Of a stretch of 57,248 nt of DNA, positions 46,964 through 54,949 are shown piece after piece. Each line of letters opens with the position of its first letter. Positions within the stretch are counted from its first letter, which is position 1. Below the pieces are notes generated by a model. It did no database searches. It saw only the letters and a list, made by a program, of their open reading frames with translations, and was not told where the DNA came from. Source of the DNA: Eggerthella sinensis (GTDB lineage Bacteria; Actinomycetota; Coriobacteriia; Coriobacteriales; Eggerthellaceae); NCBI RefSeq assembly GCF_003339815.1, contig NZ_PPTT01000027.1, positions 1-57,248 of the forward strand, given 5' to 3'. Position numbers and translations under genes: made by a program.

Positions 46964-47186
46964 CGAAAGCGGAGCGAGCGAAACGCAAAGCGGACGGGGA
47001 GGGCAACCGAACCGGGCGATGGGCGCGACGCAAGCACCAGGTTCCACGCACCAAGCGCGGACCACGAAGCGCAGCGCGCACCGCGATCGACTGCCGAAAT
47101 GCTTACCCGGCGGCGGAAGCTCCTCTCGTCTGGCTATCCGTCGCGCTTGCAAGCGGAGGGAATCCCCCCTATTCCCTCCGCTTTTT
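46964..47186 (+). ncRNA. Probable structured non-coding RNA, possibly 6S-like
   Basis: This 450-base gap has no credible ORF. TATAAC at 46952-46957 could be the -10 of a plus-strand transcript of about 223 bases ending at a perfect terminator (47153-47186). The 5' part (46985-46997, GCAAAGCGGACGG) pairs with the 3' part (47138-47150, CCGTCGCGCTTGC) over 12 base pairs with two bulges. Inside, GGAG (46998-47001) can pair with CTCC (47120-47123), and CCGGG with CCCGG, leaving large internal loops. A long closed rod with a central bubble is reminiscent of 6S RNA, but I see no diagnostic conserved sequence and cannot assign a family. SRP, tmRNA and RNase P motifs are absent. Confidence 0.5.
47153..47186 (+). 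terminator. Perfect intrinsic terminator of the orphan RNA locus
   Basis: GCGGAGGGAAT (47153-47163) and ATTCCCTCCGC (47171-47181) form an 11-bp perfect stem followed by TTTTTC. The U-tract is only on the plus strand, and the nearest upstream plus-strand gene (the permease) ends about 590 bases away. Confidence 0.85.
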
Positions 47187-47211
47187 CTATGCCCGGGCGC
47201 CTTCCGCACGA

Positions 47212-47227
47212 TGTTTCACGTGAAACA
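47212..47227. other. parS: parS site (ParB/Spo0J-type centromere)
   Basis: TGTTTCACGTGAAACA is a perfect 16-bp palindrome and matches the bacterial parS consensus. It lies in the short intergenic space before the 3' end of flavoprotein 3. ParB loads at such sites to organise and segregate the chromosome. parS sites cluster around oriC in most species, so this region is probably in the origin-proximal part of the chromosome (inference). No parA or parB gene is in the window. Confidence 0.85.
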
Positions 47228-47254
47228 TTTGTTCGCGATGAGGGGAGCCATGCG

Positions 47255-49549
47255 CTACTTTCCCAAATATTCCTTGATGTACTCGATCGCCATCATGCCG
47301 CTGGTCAAGGCGTAGCCGCACGTGGCTCCCACGTAGTCGGTATAGGGGTAGGAGAAGTATCCGCCGCTGTCCTGTCCGGCCACGAACAGGCCGGCCGGGG
47401 ACGGCACGTTGTCCTTGCCGATGGCTTGCAGATGGTCGTTCACCTTGATGCCGTTGTACGTGCCGTCGATGGGCGAGACCACGCGCACGGCGTAGAAGGG
47501 GCCCTCGTCGAGCGGGTGCAGCAGCTCGGATCGCTTGCCGAACAGGGTGTCGGTTCCCGAAGCGATGACCGCCTGGTAGTCGGACAGGGTACGCTCGTAC
47601 GTCGTGGGATCGAACCCGGCCTGTTCGCCAAGCTCCTCGAGCGTGTCGGCCTTCCACGCCTGCCCGTGCGCGATGGCGGCGTCCATCTCGTCTTGCAGCG
47701 TGTAGTACGACGGCACGAGGATGCGTTCGCGCATCTTGTACTCGGCGATGATATCCTCGCCGAGCACGTCGTGCACGCCGCTCGTGAGCAGCTTGTCGAA
47801 ATCGGCTTGGGTGAAGATGATGTAGCTCGACCCGACGCGTCGCATGCCCGAGGCGCCGCGTGCCAGCGCGTGCGTGATGCAGAACGTCTCGTTCATGTAG
47901 CGGTTGCCCGAGGGGTCGAGCATGAGGAACCCGGCTTGGTTGAGGAACTTCATGTAGCCGGCGTAGAAGTCGAGCACGTCGTTGCTGCAGAACTCCGCAA
48001 GGTGCGGCGAGACGTCGTTGGACAGCACGGCGCCTTCCTGGCGGCACATGGCAATGCCGTCGCCGGTGTTGCTGGCAACGCCGTTCAGGTAGAAGTCGGA
48101 CGTCCCCAGTATCTCGCGCTGCATGCTGGGGTTGCCGCCGAACCCTCCGGTGCATACGAGAACGCTGCGAGCATGCACGGTCACGGCAGTGCCGTCCTGC
48201 TTGGTGGCTCTCACGCCGGCGACGGCGCCGTCCTCGACGATGAGCTCCTCGGCTTTCGTGCTCATGAGCAGGGTGGCCCCGGCGGGAGTGATGAACGTGT
48301 CCCAGAGCACCTGGAACTTCTCGCGACCCTTCCCGTAGTCGTGCGCGATGCTCGTGCCGCTGGTGGCCTTCGGCGCCGAGAAACCCTTCTGGCCGGTTTG
48401 CTCCCAATGGTCTTGCAGCCAGTCGATCATCTCGCCGGAGTGGGACAACACGTTGTACGTGAGGCTCGCGTCGGTGCGCCAATAATAGTAGTCCATCATG
48501 GACGTGAACACCTCGTCCACCGTCACGTGGTTGCCTACGGCCTCGTCGAGCTTGCTTCCCACGGCGAGCGCGCCCGTGGCGCACGAGCCCTCGCCTGAGA
48601 TGCGCGCGGTCTTTTCCAGGATGACGACCGAGAGTCCTTCTTCGACGGCCTTGAGCGCGGCCGTCGATCCGGCTGCACCGGCGCCGACGATGCAGAGGTC
48701 GGCATCGTACGCCTCCTCGTTCTCGACGCGGGGCGTGGCTTTCGCGAAGCCCGCCATGGTGGCGCCGGCTTGCTCGAGCGCTTTCGCACATGCGGCGGAA
48801 ATGGCCGCGGCGGTGAGCGTGGCGCCGGTGACGGTGTCGACGAGCAGCGATTGGCGTTCCACGATGTCGTGCGGCATACGTTCCACCGCCGGCTCGAAGA
48901 AGCCCGGGGTATCGGAGCACGAGGTTACCTCGACGCTCTTGATGCTGGTTTCGTCGACGGTCACGTCCACGGTCAGCGGCTCGATGACGGCCGGGCAGCC
49001 GAAGCGCTCGCCCTCGATGCTGCCCGCTTTCCACTTGCCGTACGCTTCGCCGGTGTAGGTGCCCGCTGTCATGTGCTGCTCGAATGCGGAAGCGTCGAAA
49101 TCGGGAAGGTCTTTCGGCGAAGCGCCCGCCTGCTTGACGGCGTCCGACACGGCGGTGATGATTGCCTGCGACGAGAGGGTTGCGCCCGATACCGTATCCA
49201 CCGAAACGCTTTGGGATTCGATGATGACCTGCGGTAAAACATTGAGCGGAACGTAGCTGATGTCGTCGGTCTCGGCATGGGAGACCACCTTGATGGCTTC
49301 GATCCTCGTTTCGCTGAACGTGGCCTCGATGGTCACGTCGCCGTGCTTGCCCGCGCCTGCGGCGGTGTAGGTGCCCGGCGTGAAGCTGACCGCGCCCTTG
49401 GCCTCGGCCTTGCCCGGCGTGCAGCCGGCGAGCGAGAAGACGCCGCCCGCTCCCAGGATGCCGAGCCCGGCGATGCTGGCGACGCCCTGCACGAAGCTCC
49501 TCCTGCTGAATGCGTTCCCCTCGCTCGGGATGGCTTCTTGATCGTTCAT
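47255..49549 (-). CDS. Tat-exported flavoprotein reductase with two FMN-binding domains (pair 3)
   Basis: 764 residues. The Tat signal has SRRSFVQGV at residues 15-23 and ends in LAGC. Two FMN-binding domains follow, at about residues 55-140 and 160-255. Each ends in the covalent flavinylation motif, DTVSGATLS and DTVTGATLT, whose threonine is modified by ApbE-type enzymes. The FAD domain starts at ADLCIVGAGAAGSTAALKA (about residue 285) and ends with PAGLFVAGQDSGGYFSYPY. This is the urocanate/fumarate reductase-type layout with one FMN domain duplicated, giving an internal flavin relay from the membrane to the FAD site. The substrate is unknown. It is divergent from the LuxR gene at 49758. 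Confidence 0.88.
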   Translation of the reverse strand: MNDQEAIPSEGNAFSRRSFVQGVASIAGLGILGAGGVFSLAGCTPGKAEAKGAVSFTPGTYTAAGAGKHGDVTIEATFSETRIEAIKVVSHAETDDISYVPLNVLPQVIIESQSVSVDTVSGATLSSQAIITAVSDAVKQAGASPKDLPDFDASAFEQHMTAGTYTGEAYGKWKAGSIEGERFGCPAVIEPLTVDVTVDETSIKSVEVTSCSDTPGFFEPAVERMPHDIVERQSLLVDTVTGATLTAAAISAACAKALEQAGATMAGFAKATPRVENEEAYDADLCIVGAGAAGSTAALKAVEEGLSVVILEKTARISGEGSCATGALAVGSKLDEAVGNHVTVDEVFTSMMDYYYWRTDASLTYNVLSHSGEMIDWLQDHWEQTGQKGFSAPKATSGTSIAHDYGKGREKFQVLWDTFITPAGATLLMSTKAEELIVEDGAVAGVRATKQDGTAVTVHARSVLVCTGGFGGNPSMQREILGTSDFYLNGVASNTGDGIAMCRQEGAVLSNDVSPHLAEFCSNDVLDFYAGYMKFLNQAGFLMLDPSGNRYMNETFCITHALARGASGMRRVGSSYIIFTQADFDKLLTSGVHDVLGEDIIAEYKMRERILVPSYYTLQDEMDAAIAHGQAWKADTLEELGEQAGFDPTTYERTLSDYQAVIASGTDTLFGKRSELLHPLDEGPFYAVRVVSPIDGTYNGIKVNDHLQAIGKDNVPSPAGLFVAGQDSGGYFSYPYTDYVGATCGYALTSGMMAIEYIKEYLGK

Positions 49550-49642
49550 GGTTTCCTCCTTCGGGTGTTGAACTCTGAGACGATTGTCGTTGCCGAGGCT
49601 CCGCTCGTCTTCCTCGCTGAGTGATGGATCGCGTGCGGGGCC

Positions 49643-49659
49643 TCATCACTGAGTGATGA
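49643..49659. promoter_or_regulatory. Candidate LuxR operator, pair 3
   Basis: Perfect palindrome TCATC-N7-GATGA (the full text has 8-bp arms, TCATCACT and AGTGATGA). A second partial copy, CTGAGTGATGG, lies at 49617-49627. It is in the divergent region between flavoprotein 3 and LuxR 3. TATACT at 49721-49726 is the likely -10 for the LuxR gene. Confidence 0.5.
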
Positions 49660-49757
49660 ATTCGGGTGTGACGGGCCGTTTCGGTGCCGCATGCGTGCTG
49701 CCGTGCGGAGGGACTTTCGCTATACTGCAAGACGGAGGATGCGAAAGGGGGCGGACG

Positions 49758-51278
49758 ATGGCAGGGGAGCATCAAGGCGCCGCGCGGCCGACGGCGCAGG
49801 ATCGTCGCGCGCTCGTCGCGGTGGGCTTGGGTATGGCGTTTTTCTGGCAGCTGTTTCGCTACACCAACCTTGCGAACATGCTGCCCTCGTACGCTTCGGC
49901 GCTCGTGCCGTTCGACGCCGCGTCGACGGTGTCTCCCGTCACGCTGTTCTACGCGGTGACGCTTGTGTTCGGATTGCTCTTGCTGATTGCGGGAGCCCGC
50001 GGTGCACGTGCGGCGCGGACGCCGTTCGTGGTGGGCGTTGGTTTGCTCTCGTCGTTGCTGTCGTGTGCGATGGTGGTTCTCAAGGGCGCGGATGCGCCCC
50101 TCACGCCGGTTCATATCGGTCTCGACGGCCTGACGCTGGTGGTGCTGTCGTTCGCTTTCGTGCTGCAAAGCGTTGCCTGGGTGCGCGTGTGCCGCCTCGT
50201 GGCCCGACAGGACCCGAAGCGGCTCGTGTACGTGCTGTGCCTTTCCTCGCTGGCGAGCTTCGTCGTGTCGCTGGCGTTTTCCCTGCAGATCCCCCGGTTC
50301 GAAGCGCTCGTGGTCATCTCGCCGGCGTGCTCGGCGCTCTGCCTGCTGTTCGCACCGCGCGTGCGCGAGGCTGACCCTGAGGCTGCGTCGTCCGTGCCGG
50401 GCGCACCCGCGAACGAGCAGGGGAGCGTCGCAGCGCAGGTGCCGAGAAGCGTGGTGGCCGTGCTTGTGCTGCTGCTTGCCCTTATCGTATGCATCAAGGG
50501 CGTGAGCGATCTGCTGTACGTGGGAAGCGACGGCTCCACGCTGTACGTCAAGCACTTCATCACGGTTGCCGAGTTGGCGGTCATCATGTCGGTGTGCCTG
50601 TTCGCCGCGGGTATGAGCCGCTTCGCGTTCCTGGGCTGGGCGGTGTTGGTGGGCGGCGTGGTGTCGGGGCTCGTCATCCTGTTCCTGTTCCCCGATTCTC
50701 CCTCGGCGTTTCAGTTCGGGCTGGGCACGATTGCCGCGGCGAAAACGTGTCTCGAGCTGTTCATGTTCATCGTGGTGGCCTGCACGCGCCGCGACGATGC
50801 GGGGCGGGCCATCCTGCTGTTGCTCGTGGTGCCCGAAACGGTTTCCTACCTGGTGGGATACGGTGTGCTGCCCGCGGCGTTTCTCGCGGTGAGCGCTTCT
50901 GCCGAAAGCTGGATCGGCGTGCTTGCGCTTGCTGCCGGTGCCACCATCGCCGTGTCGACGTTTTTGATCATGAGCTCGCTTGCGTTGAAGGGACTGAACG
51001 AGGGCGTGCGCGACGAAGTGGCGGAGGGTACCGAAGGCGAGGCCGATGAGACGGACGACGAGCTTCGTTTCGACGAGATCGCGGCGCGCTTCGACTTGAC
51101 GAAGCGCGAGCGCGAGACGGCGTACCTGTTTTTCAAGGGTTACAGCGCCAAGCGCATCGCCGAGCTCCATTACGTGTCGCTCAACACGACGCAGAGCCAT
51201 CTGCGCAGCGTGTACAAGAAGATGGACGTGCACAGCCGTCAAGATCTCATCGACCTCGTGGACGGGGATCGCTCCTGA
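49758..51278 (+). CDS. LuxR-type regulator with multi-span membrane domain (pair 3)
   Basis: 506 residues from the ATG at 49758 after GAAAGGGGGCGG; the frame is open further upstream to 49653, across the likely promoter. About eleven to twelve hydrophobic spans cover residues 20-415. An acidic linker (EGTEGEADETDDELRFDE) leads to the C-terminal GerE/LuxR HTH (LTKRERETAYLFFKGYS, then LNTTQSHLRSVYKKMDV). It is probably a membrane sensor-regulator for the divergent double-FMN flavoprotein; the ligand is unknown. Confidence 0.85.
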   Translation: MAGEHQGAARPTAQDRRALVAVGLGMAFFWQLFRYTNLANMLPSYASALVPFDAASTVSPVTLFYAVTLVFGLLLLIAGARGARAARTPFVVGVGLLSSLLSCAMVVLKGADAPLTPVHIGLDGLTLVVLSFAFVLQSVAWVRVCRLVARQDPKRLVYVLCLSSLASFVVSLAFSLQIPRFEALVVISPACSALCLLFAPRVREADPEAASSVPGAPANEQGSVAAQVPRSVVAVLVLLLALIVCIKGVSDLLYVGSDGSTLYVKHFITVAELAVIMSVCLFAAGMSRFAFLGWAVLVGGVVSGLVILFLFPDSPSAFQFGLGTIAAAKTCLELFMFIVVACTRRDDAGRAILLLLVVPETVSYLVGYGVLPAAFLAVSASAESWIGVLALAAGATIAVSTFLIMSSLALKGLNEGVRDEVAEGTEGEADETDDELRFDEIAARFDLTKRERETAYLFFKGYSAKRIAELHYVSLNTTQSHLRSVYKKMDVHSRQDLIDLVDGDRS

Positions 51279-51401
51279 CGTTCACCATGGAAAACTTTTG
51301 CGTGCGGAACGGGGCGTTTCGCGGTACCATGGTTCTCGAACACTAGACGAGCAACTGCGGTGGGGCGAAGGGGTCGTCCTGCCGGCGCGAGGAGAGACGC
51401 G

Positions 51402-53945
51402 TTGACAACGCTAAACGATCTGCCGATCGGCAGCACGGCCACGGTGGCTGCCGTGGGCGGCGAGGGGTCGCTTCGGCAGCACTTTCTGGATATGGGCATC
51501 ATTCCGCTGGCCGACGTGACCATGGTGAAGCATGCGCCGATGGGCGACCCGCTTGAGGTGCGCATTCACGGCTACGAGCTGACGCTGCGGCGCGACGACG
51601 CCCGGAAAATCGACATCACCGACGTGCGCAACGCGTCGGACGCCCCCGAGGTCCCTGCGGTGAGCAAGCCCGTGCCGCACCCGGGCCTCGGCGAGGGCGG
51701 CAAGTTCCACGACCGCACCGGCGAGCATCCGCTGCCCGACGGCACGCCGCTCACGTTCGCGCTCGTGGGCAACCAGAACTGCGGCAAGACGACGCTGTTC
51801 AACCAGCTGACGGGCTCGAACCAGCACGTGGGCAACTTCCCCGGCGTCACGGTGGACCGCAAGGACGGCTGCATCAAGGGGCATTCCGAGGCGCTGGTCA
51901 CCGACCTGCCGGGCATCTACTCCATGTCGCCGTACTCGAGCGAGGAGGTGGTGACGCGCCGCTTCCTGCTCGACGAGCAGCCGCGCGGCATCATCAACAT
52001 CGTGGATGCCACGAACGTCCAGCGCAACCTGTACCTCACGATGCAGCTCATGGAGCTGGGCATGCCCATGGTGCTGGCCCTCAATATGATGGACGAGGTG
52101 GAAGGCAACGGCGGCACCATCCACGTGAACGAGATGGAGAAGCTGCTGGGCATCCCCGTCGTGCCCATCTCGGCATCGAAAAACGAGGGCATCGGCGAGC
52201 TGGTGGACCACGCGCTGCACGTCGCGCGCTTCCAGGAACCGCCCGTGCGCCAGGACTTCTGCGCGCCCGACGAGCACGGCGGTGCCGTGCACCGGTGCCT
52301 GCACAGCATCATGGCGCTCATCGAAGATCATGCCGAGCGCGCGGGCATCCCGCCGCGCTTCGCCGCGAGCAAGCTGGCCGAGGGCGACGAGCTGGTGCTC
52401 GAGCGCCTCGAGCTCGATCAGAACGAGAAGGACGCGCTCGAGCACATCATCGCGCAGATGGAGGCCGAACGCGGGCTCGACCGCTCGGCGGCCATCGCCG
52501 ACATGCGGTTCAGCTTCATCGGCCGCGTGTGCGAAGCCACGGTGGTGAAGCCGCAGGAGAGCCGCGAGCATGCGCGCAGCATGCGCATCGACAAGCTGCT
52601 CACCGGGCCGTTCACGGCCATCCCGGCGTTCATCGCCATCATGGCGCTCGTGTTCTGGCTCACCTTCAACGTGGTGGGGGCGTGGCTGTCGGAGATGCTC
52701 GACGCGGGCATCTCCGCGCTCACCGACGTGGTGGCGTCGGGGCTTGCGGCCGCGCAGGTGAACGAGGTGTTGCAATCGCTCGTCATCGACGGCGTGTTCA
52801 ACGGCGTGGGCAGCGTGCTCAGCTTCCTGCCCACCATCGTCACGCTGTTCTTCTTCCTGTCGCTGTTGGAGGACTCGGGCTACATGGCGCGCGTGGCGTT
52901 CGTCATGGACAAGCTGCTGCGGCGCATCGGGCTGTCGGGGCGGTCCATCGTGCCGATGCTCGTGGGCTTCGGCTGCACGGTGCCGGCCGTCATGGCCAGC
53001 CGTACGCTGCCGTCCGAGCGCGACCGCAAGATGACCATCATGCTCACGCCGTTCATGAGCTGTTCGGCGAAGCTGCCCATCTACGCGTTCTTCACGGCCG
53101 CCTTCTTCCCGACGAACGGCGCCGCGGTCATGGTGGGGCTGTACTTCGGTGGCATTGCGGTGGGCGTGCTCGTGGCCCTGCTCATGCGTTCGACGATGTT
53201 CTCGGGCGAGGCCGTTCCGTTCGTCATGGAGCTGCCGAACTACCGCATGCCGAGCGCGCGCAACGTGGCGCAGATGCTGTGGGAGAAGGCGAAGGACTTC
53301 CTCGAGCGCGCGTTCACCATCATCTTCATCGCCACCATCGTCATCTGGTTCTTGCAGACGTTCGACTTCGGGCTGAACGTGGTGGCCGACTCGCATGACA
53401 GCATCCTGGCCGTGGTGGCGGGGTGGATCGCGCCGGTGTTCGCGCCGCTCGGGTTCGGCGATTGGCGCATTTCGACGGCGCTCGTTACGGGTTTCATGGC
53501 GAAGGAGAGCGTGGTGAGCACGCTGTCGGTGCTGTTCGGGTCGACGGCGACGCTCGTGGCGGCCATCACGCCGCTCGCGGCGCTCGGCCTGCTGGTGTTC
53601 TGCCTGCTGTACACGCCGTGCGTGGCGGCCATCGCGTCGGTGAAGCGCGAGCTGGGCGGCCGCTGGGCGCTGGGCATGGTGTTCGGGCAGCTGGGCGTGG
53701 CGTGGGTGGCGGCGTTCGTCGTGCGCGGCGTGGGCTTGGCGCTGGAAGGCGGCGCGGCCGATGCGTGGACGCTCGCGGTGGGTGCGGCGGTGGTCGTGCT
53801 CGTGGTGTTGGCGCTGCGGCGCATGCGGAGACGCCGGGGGCAGCCGGCGGGATGCGGCTCGTCGTGCGAGGGATGCGAGGGCTGTTCGCTCCCCGACCTG
53901 GAAGAAGCCGTCGCGCGCGAAGAGCTGTCAAGGCGCGGACGATAA
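51402..53945 (+). CDS. feoB: FeoA-FeoB fusion ferrous iron transporter
   Basis: 847 residues from a TTG at 51402 with GGAGAG six bases upstream; an in-frame GTG lies at 51360. Residues 1-70 are a FeoA (SH3-like) domain (LRQHFLDMGIIPLADVTMVK). The G domain has GNQNCGKTT (G1), DLPG (G3), NMMD (G4) and SASKNEG (G5). The membrane part carries two gate domains with SCSAKLPIYAFF and LLYTPCVAAIASV. The tail has a cysteine cluster (CGSSCEGCEGC), like FeoB-associated Cys-rich proteins. It imports Fe2+ across the cytoplasmic membrane. Fusion with FeoA replaces the usual separate feoA gene. A strong terminator follows. Confidence 0.95.
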   Translation: MTTLNDLPIGSTATVAAVGGEGSLRQHFLDMGIIPLADVTMVKHAPMGDPLEVRIHGYELTLRRDDARKIDITDVRNASDAPEVPAVSKPVPHPGLGEGGKFHDRTGEHPLPDGTPLTFALVGNQNCGKTTLFNQLTGSNQHVGNFPGVTVDRKDGCIKGHSEALVTDLPGIYSMSPYSSEEVVTRRFLLDEQPRGIINIVDATNVQRNLYLTMQLMELGMPMVLALNMMDEVEGNGGTIHVNEMEKLLGIPVVPISASKNEGIGELVDHALHVARFQEPPVRQDFCAPDEHGGAVHRCLHSIMALIEDHAERAGIPPRFAASKLAEGDELVLERLELDQNEKDALEHIIAQMEAERGLDRSAAIADMRFSFIGRVCEATVVKPQESREHARSMRIDKLLTGPFTAIPAFIAIMALVFWLTFNVVGAWLSEMLDAGISALTDVVASGLAAAQVNEVLQSLVIDGVFNGVGSVLSFLPTIVTLFFFLSLLEDSGYMARVAFVMDKLLRRIGLSGRSIVPMLVGFGCTVPAVMASRTLPSERDRKMTIMLTPFMSCSAKLPIYAFFTAAFFPTNGAAVMVGLYFGGIAVGVLVALLMRSTMFSGEAVPFVMELPNYRMPSARNVAQMLWEKAKDFLERAFTIIFIATIVIWFLQTFDFGLNVVADSHDSILAVVAGWIAPVFAPLGFGDWRISTALVTGFMAKESVVSTLSVLFGSTATLVAAITPLAALGLLVFCLLYTPCVAAIASVKRELGGRWALGMVFGQLGVAWVAAFVVRGVGLALEGGAADAWTLAVGAAVVVLVVLALRRMRRRRGQPAGCGSSCEGCEGCSLPDLEEAVAREELSRRGR

Positions 53946-53950
53946 TCGTT

Positions 53951-53979
53951 GGAAAGGCCCTTGCCCAAGGGCCTTTTCC
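53951..53979 (+). terminator. Intrinsic terminator after feoB
   Basis: GGAAAGGCCCTT and AAGGGCCTTTTCC pair around GCCC; the T-run TTTT lies within the descending arm. It sits 5 bases after the feoB stop. Confidence 0.8.
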
Positions 53980-54074
53980 TTGCTATACTAGACGAACAAA
54001 AGTTCTATTATATATGGTTGGAAGCCCTAACTCCTAGAGGAGGACAGCCGCGATCCTGTACGGAGGTGACTGTT

Positions 54075-54143
54075 GTGGGCTTAGGTCTTTACGAAGCCAT
54101 GAAAATCCCCTACACTGTAAATGGTAGCGTGATGCTACCATGA
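54075..54143 (+). CDS. Tiny leader ORF coupled to mqsR
   Basis: A 22-codon ORF starts with GTG at 54075 behind a near-perfect ribosome site, CGGAGGTGA, and ends in a TGA that overlaps the first ATG of mqsR (ATGA). The peptide, beginning MGLGLYEAMK, has no clear family. mqsR itself has no ribosome site, so translation of this ORF probably delivers ribosomes to it. It might alternatively be a relic of another small gene. Confidence 0.45.
   Translation: MGLGLYEAMKIPYTVNGSVMLP
54122..54140. promoter_or_regulatory. Inverted repeat at mqsR start, possible operator
   Basis: TGGTAGC-GTGAT-GCTACCA, a perfect 7-bp-arm palindrome, ends on the first base of mqsR. It could be an autoregulatory MqsA site or an RNA hairpin that masks the toxin start. 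Confidence 0.5.
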
Positions 54144-54475
54144 TGATGAAGAAGAACGCGCCGACGTACGATCTTGCCATAGCGAAGCTCCTTGTCGGGC
54201 AGGGCCGCTATTTCGAGACGAAAAAAAGCACGAGCTGGCTGCGCAGTCATGGGTTTGATCCTGGCAAAGCGAAGGACATGCTCCTTTCGCTCGAAGCGGG
54301 AGAGTTCGCAGAATCGCTGCCGCCCTTGAAGCCCGGAGGCTCGTGGGCCGACGTGTACTGCTGCTCATATGAGGACGCTGAGCTTTCGGGCGACTTTTAC
54401 CTTAAGTTCGTGTTGGAGGAAGAATCGGCCGTACTGGTACTGCTGTCGTGTAAAGAATGGGGATACGGGTGGTGA
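54140..54475 (+). CDS. mqsR: MqsR-family toxin (mRNA interferase type)
   Basis: 111 residues, close to the ~98 of E. coli MqsR. The family pattern is visible: APTYDLAIAKLLVGQGRYF at the start, an LRSHGFD helix, a region ending WADVYCCSYED that matches the conserved DVY, and FYLKFVLEEESAVLVLLSCK, which corresponds to the YLK...SFKEK end. MqsR toxins cleave mRNA in the cytoplasm. Three ATGs in a row start the gene, without a ribosome site of its own. The antitoxin gene begins one base after its stop, in the toxin-first order known for mqsRA. Confidence 0.8.
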   Translation: MMMKKNAPTYDLAIAKLLVGQGRYFETKKSTSWLRSHGFDPGKAKDMLLSLEAGEFAESLPPLKPGGSWADVYCCSYEDAELSGDFYLKFVLEEESAVLVLLSCKEWGYGW

Positions 54476-54476
54476 C

Positions 54477-54890
54477 ATGCTGAGCACATGTGTTGAATGC
54501 GGAGGGCCGATCGAGCATATGCGCGGTCCGGTCGAATGGGATGTCAAGGGCGAGTCCATCACGGTGCCCGATGTCGAACACGGCATGTGCGAAGCGTGTG
54601 GCGAGGTGTATTTCGCCGATGGGGCGTCGCGTTCGGTTCATCGCTGGGCGGTTGATGCGTACAAAAGCAAACACGGTCTGCTTTCAGGCCAAGAAGTGCG
54701 AGAGATCAGGACGTCGCTCGGATTATCGCAAGCGAAGTTCGAGCAGCTGATCGGCGCTGGACCGAAAACGGTGGTCAGGTGGGAGAACGGCAGCGTGTTC
54801 CAGAATCGAACGGCCGATACGCTCATGCGCGTGTTGCGCGCCCATCCCGATATCGCCGTTGAGCTCATGGATGGGGTGGAGCGCGTGTAG
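54477..54890 (+). CDS. mqsA: MqsA-family antitoxin (zinc finger plus HTH)
   Basis: 137 residues. The N-terminal zinc finger has CVECGGP and CEACGEVYF (two CxxC pairs), as in YgiT/MqsA. The C-terminal Xre-type helix-turn-helix has LSQAKFEQLIGAGPKTVVRW. It should neutralise the MqsR toxin and repress the operon through the palindrome upstream. One base separates it from mqsR. Confidence 0.85.
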   Translation: MLSTCVECGGPIEHMRGPVEWDVKGESITVPDVEHGMCEACGEVYFADGASRSVHRWAVDAYKSKHGLLSGQEVREIRTSLGLSQAKFEQLIGAGPKTVVRWENGSVFQNRTADTLMRVLRAHPDIAVELMDGVERV

Positions 54891-54949
54891 CGTGAATCGG
54901 TGATGCGCGCTACACGCGCTCGTCAATGCGTGCGCACCTGCGCGCGTGC

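Noticed and set aside
47099-48598. A long plus-strand ORF starting in the orphan RNA locus
   Set aside because: It runs antisense through the flavoprotein gene, and its start lies inside the terminator-bearing RNA region.
47187-51242. A very long minus-strand frame across flavoprotein 3 and LuxR 3
   Set aside because: Arg-rich composition and no ribosome site. Both real genes in the region have recognisable domains in other frames or on the other strand.
54066-54143. A slightly longer leader ORF starting at GTG 54066
   Set aside because: That GTG is part of the ribosome-binding sequence GGAGGTGA itself. The GTG at 54075 has proper spacing.
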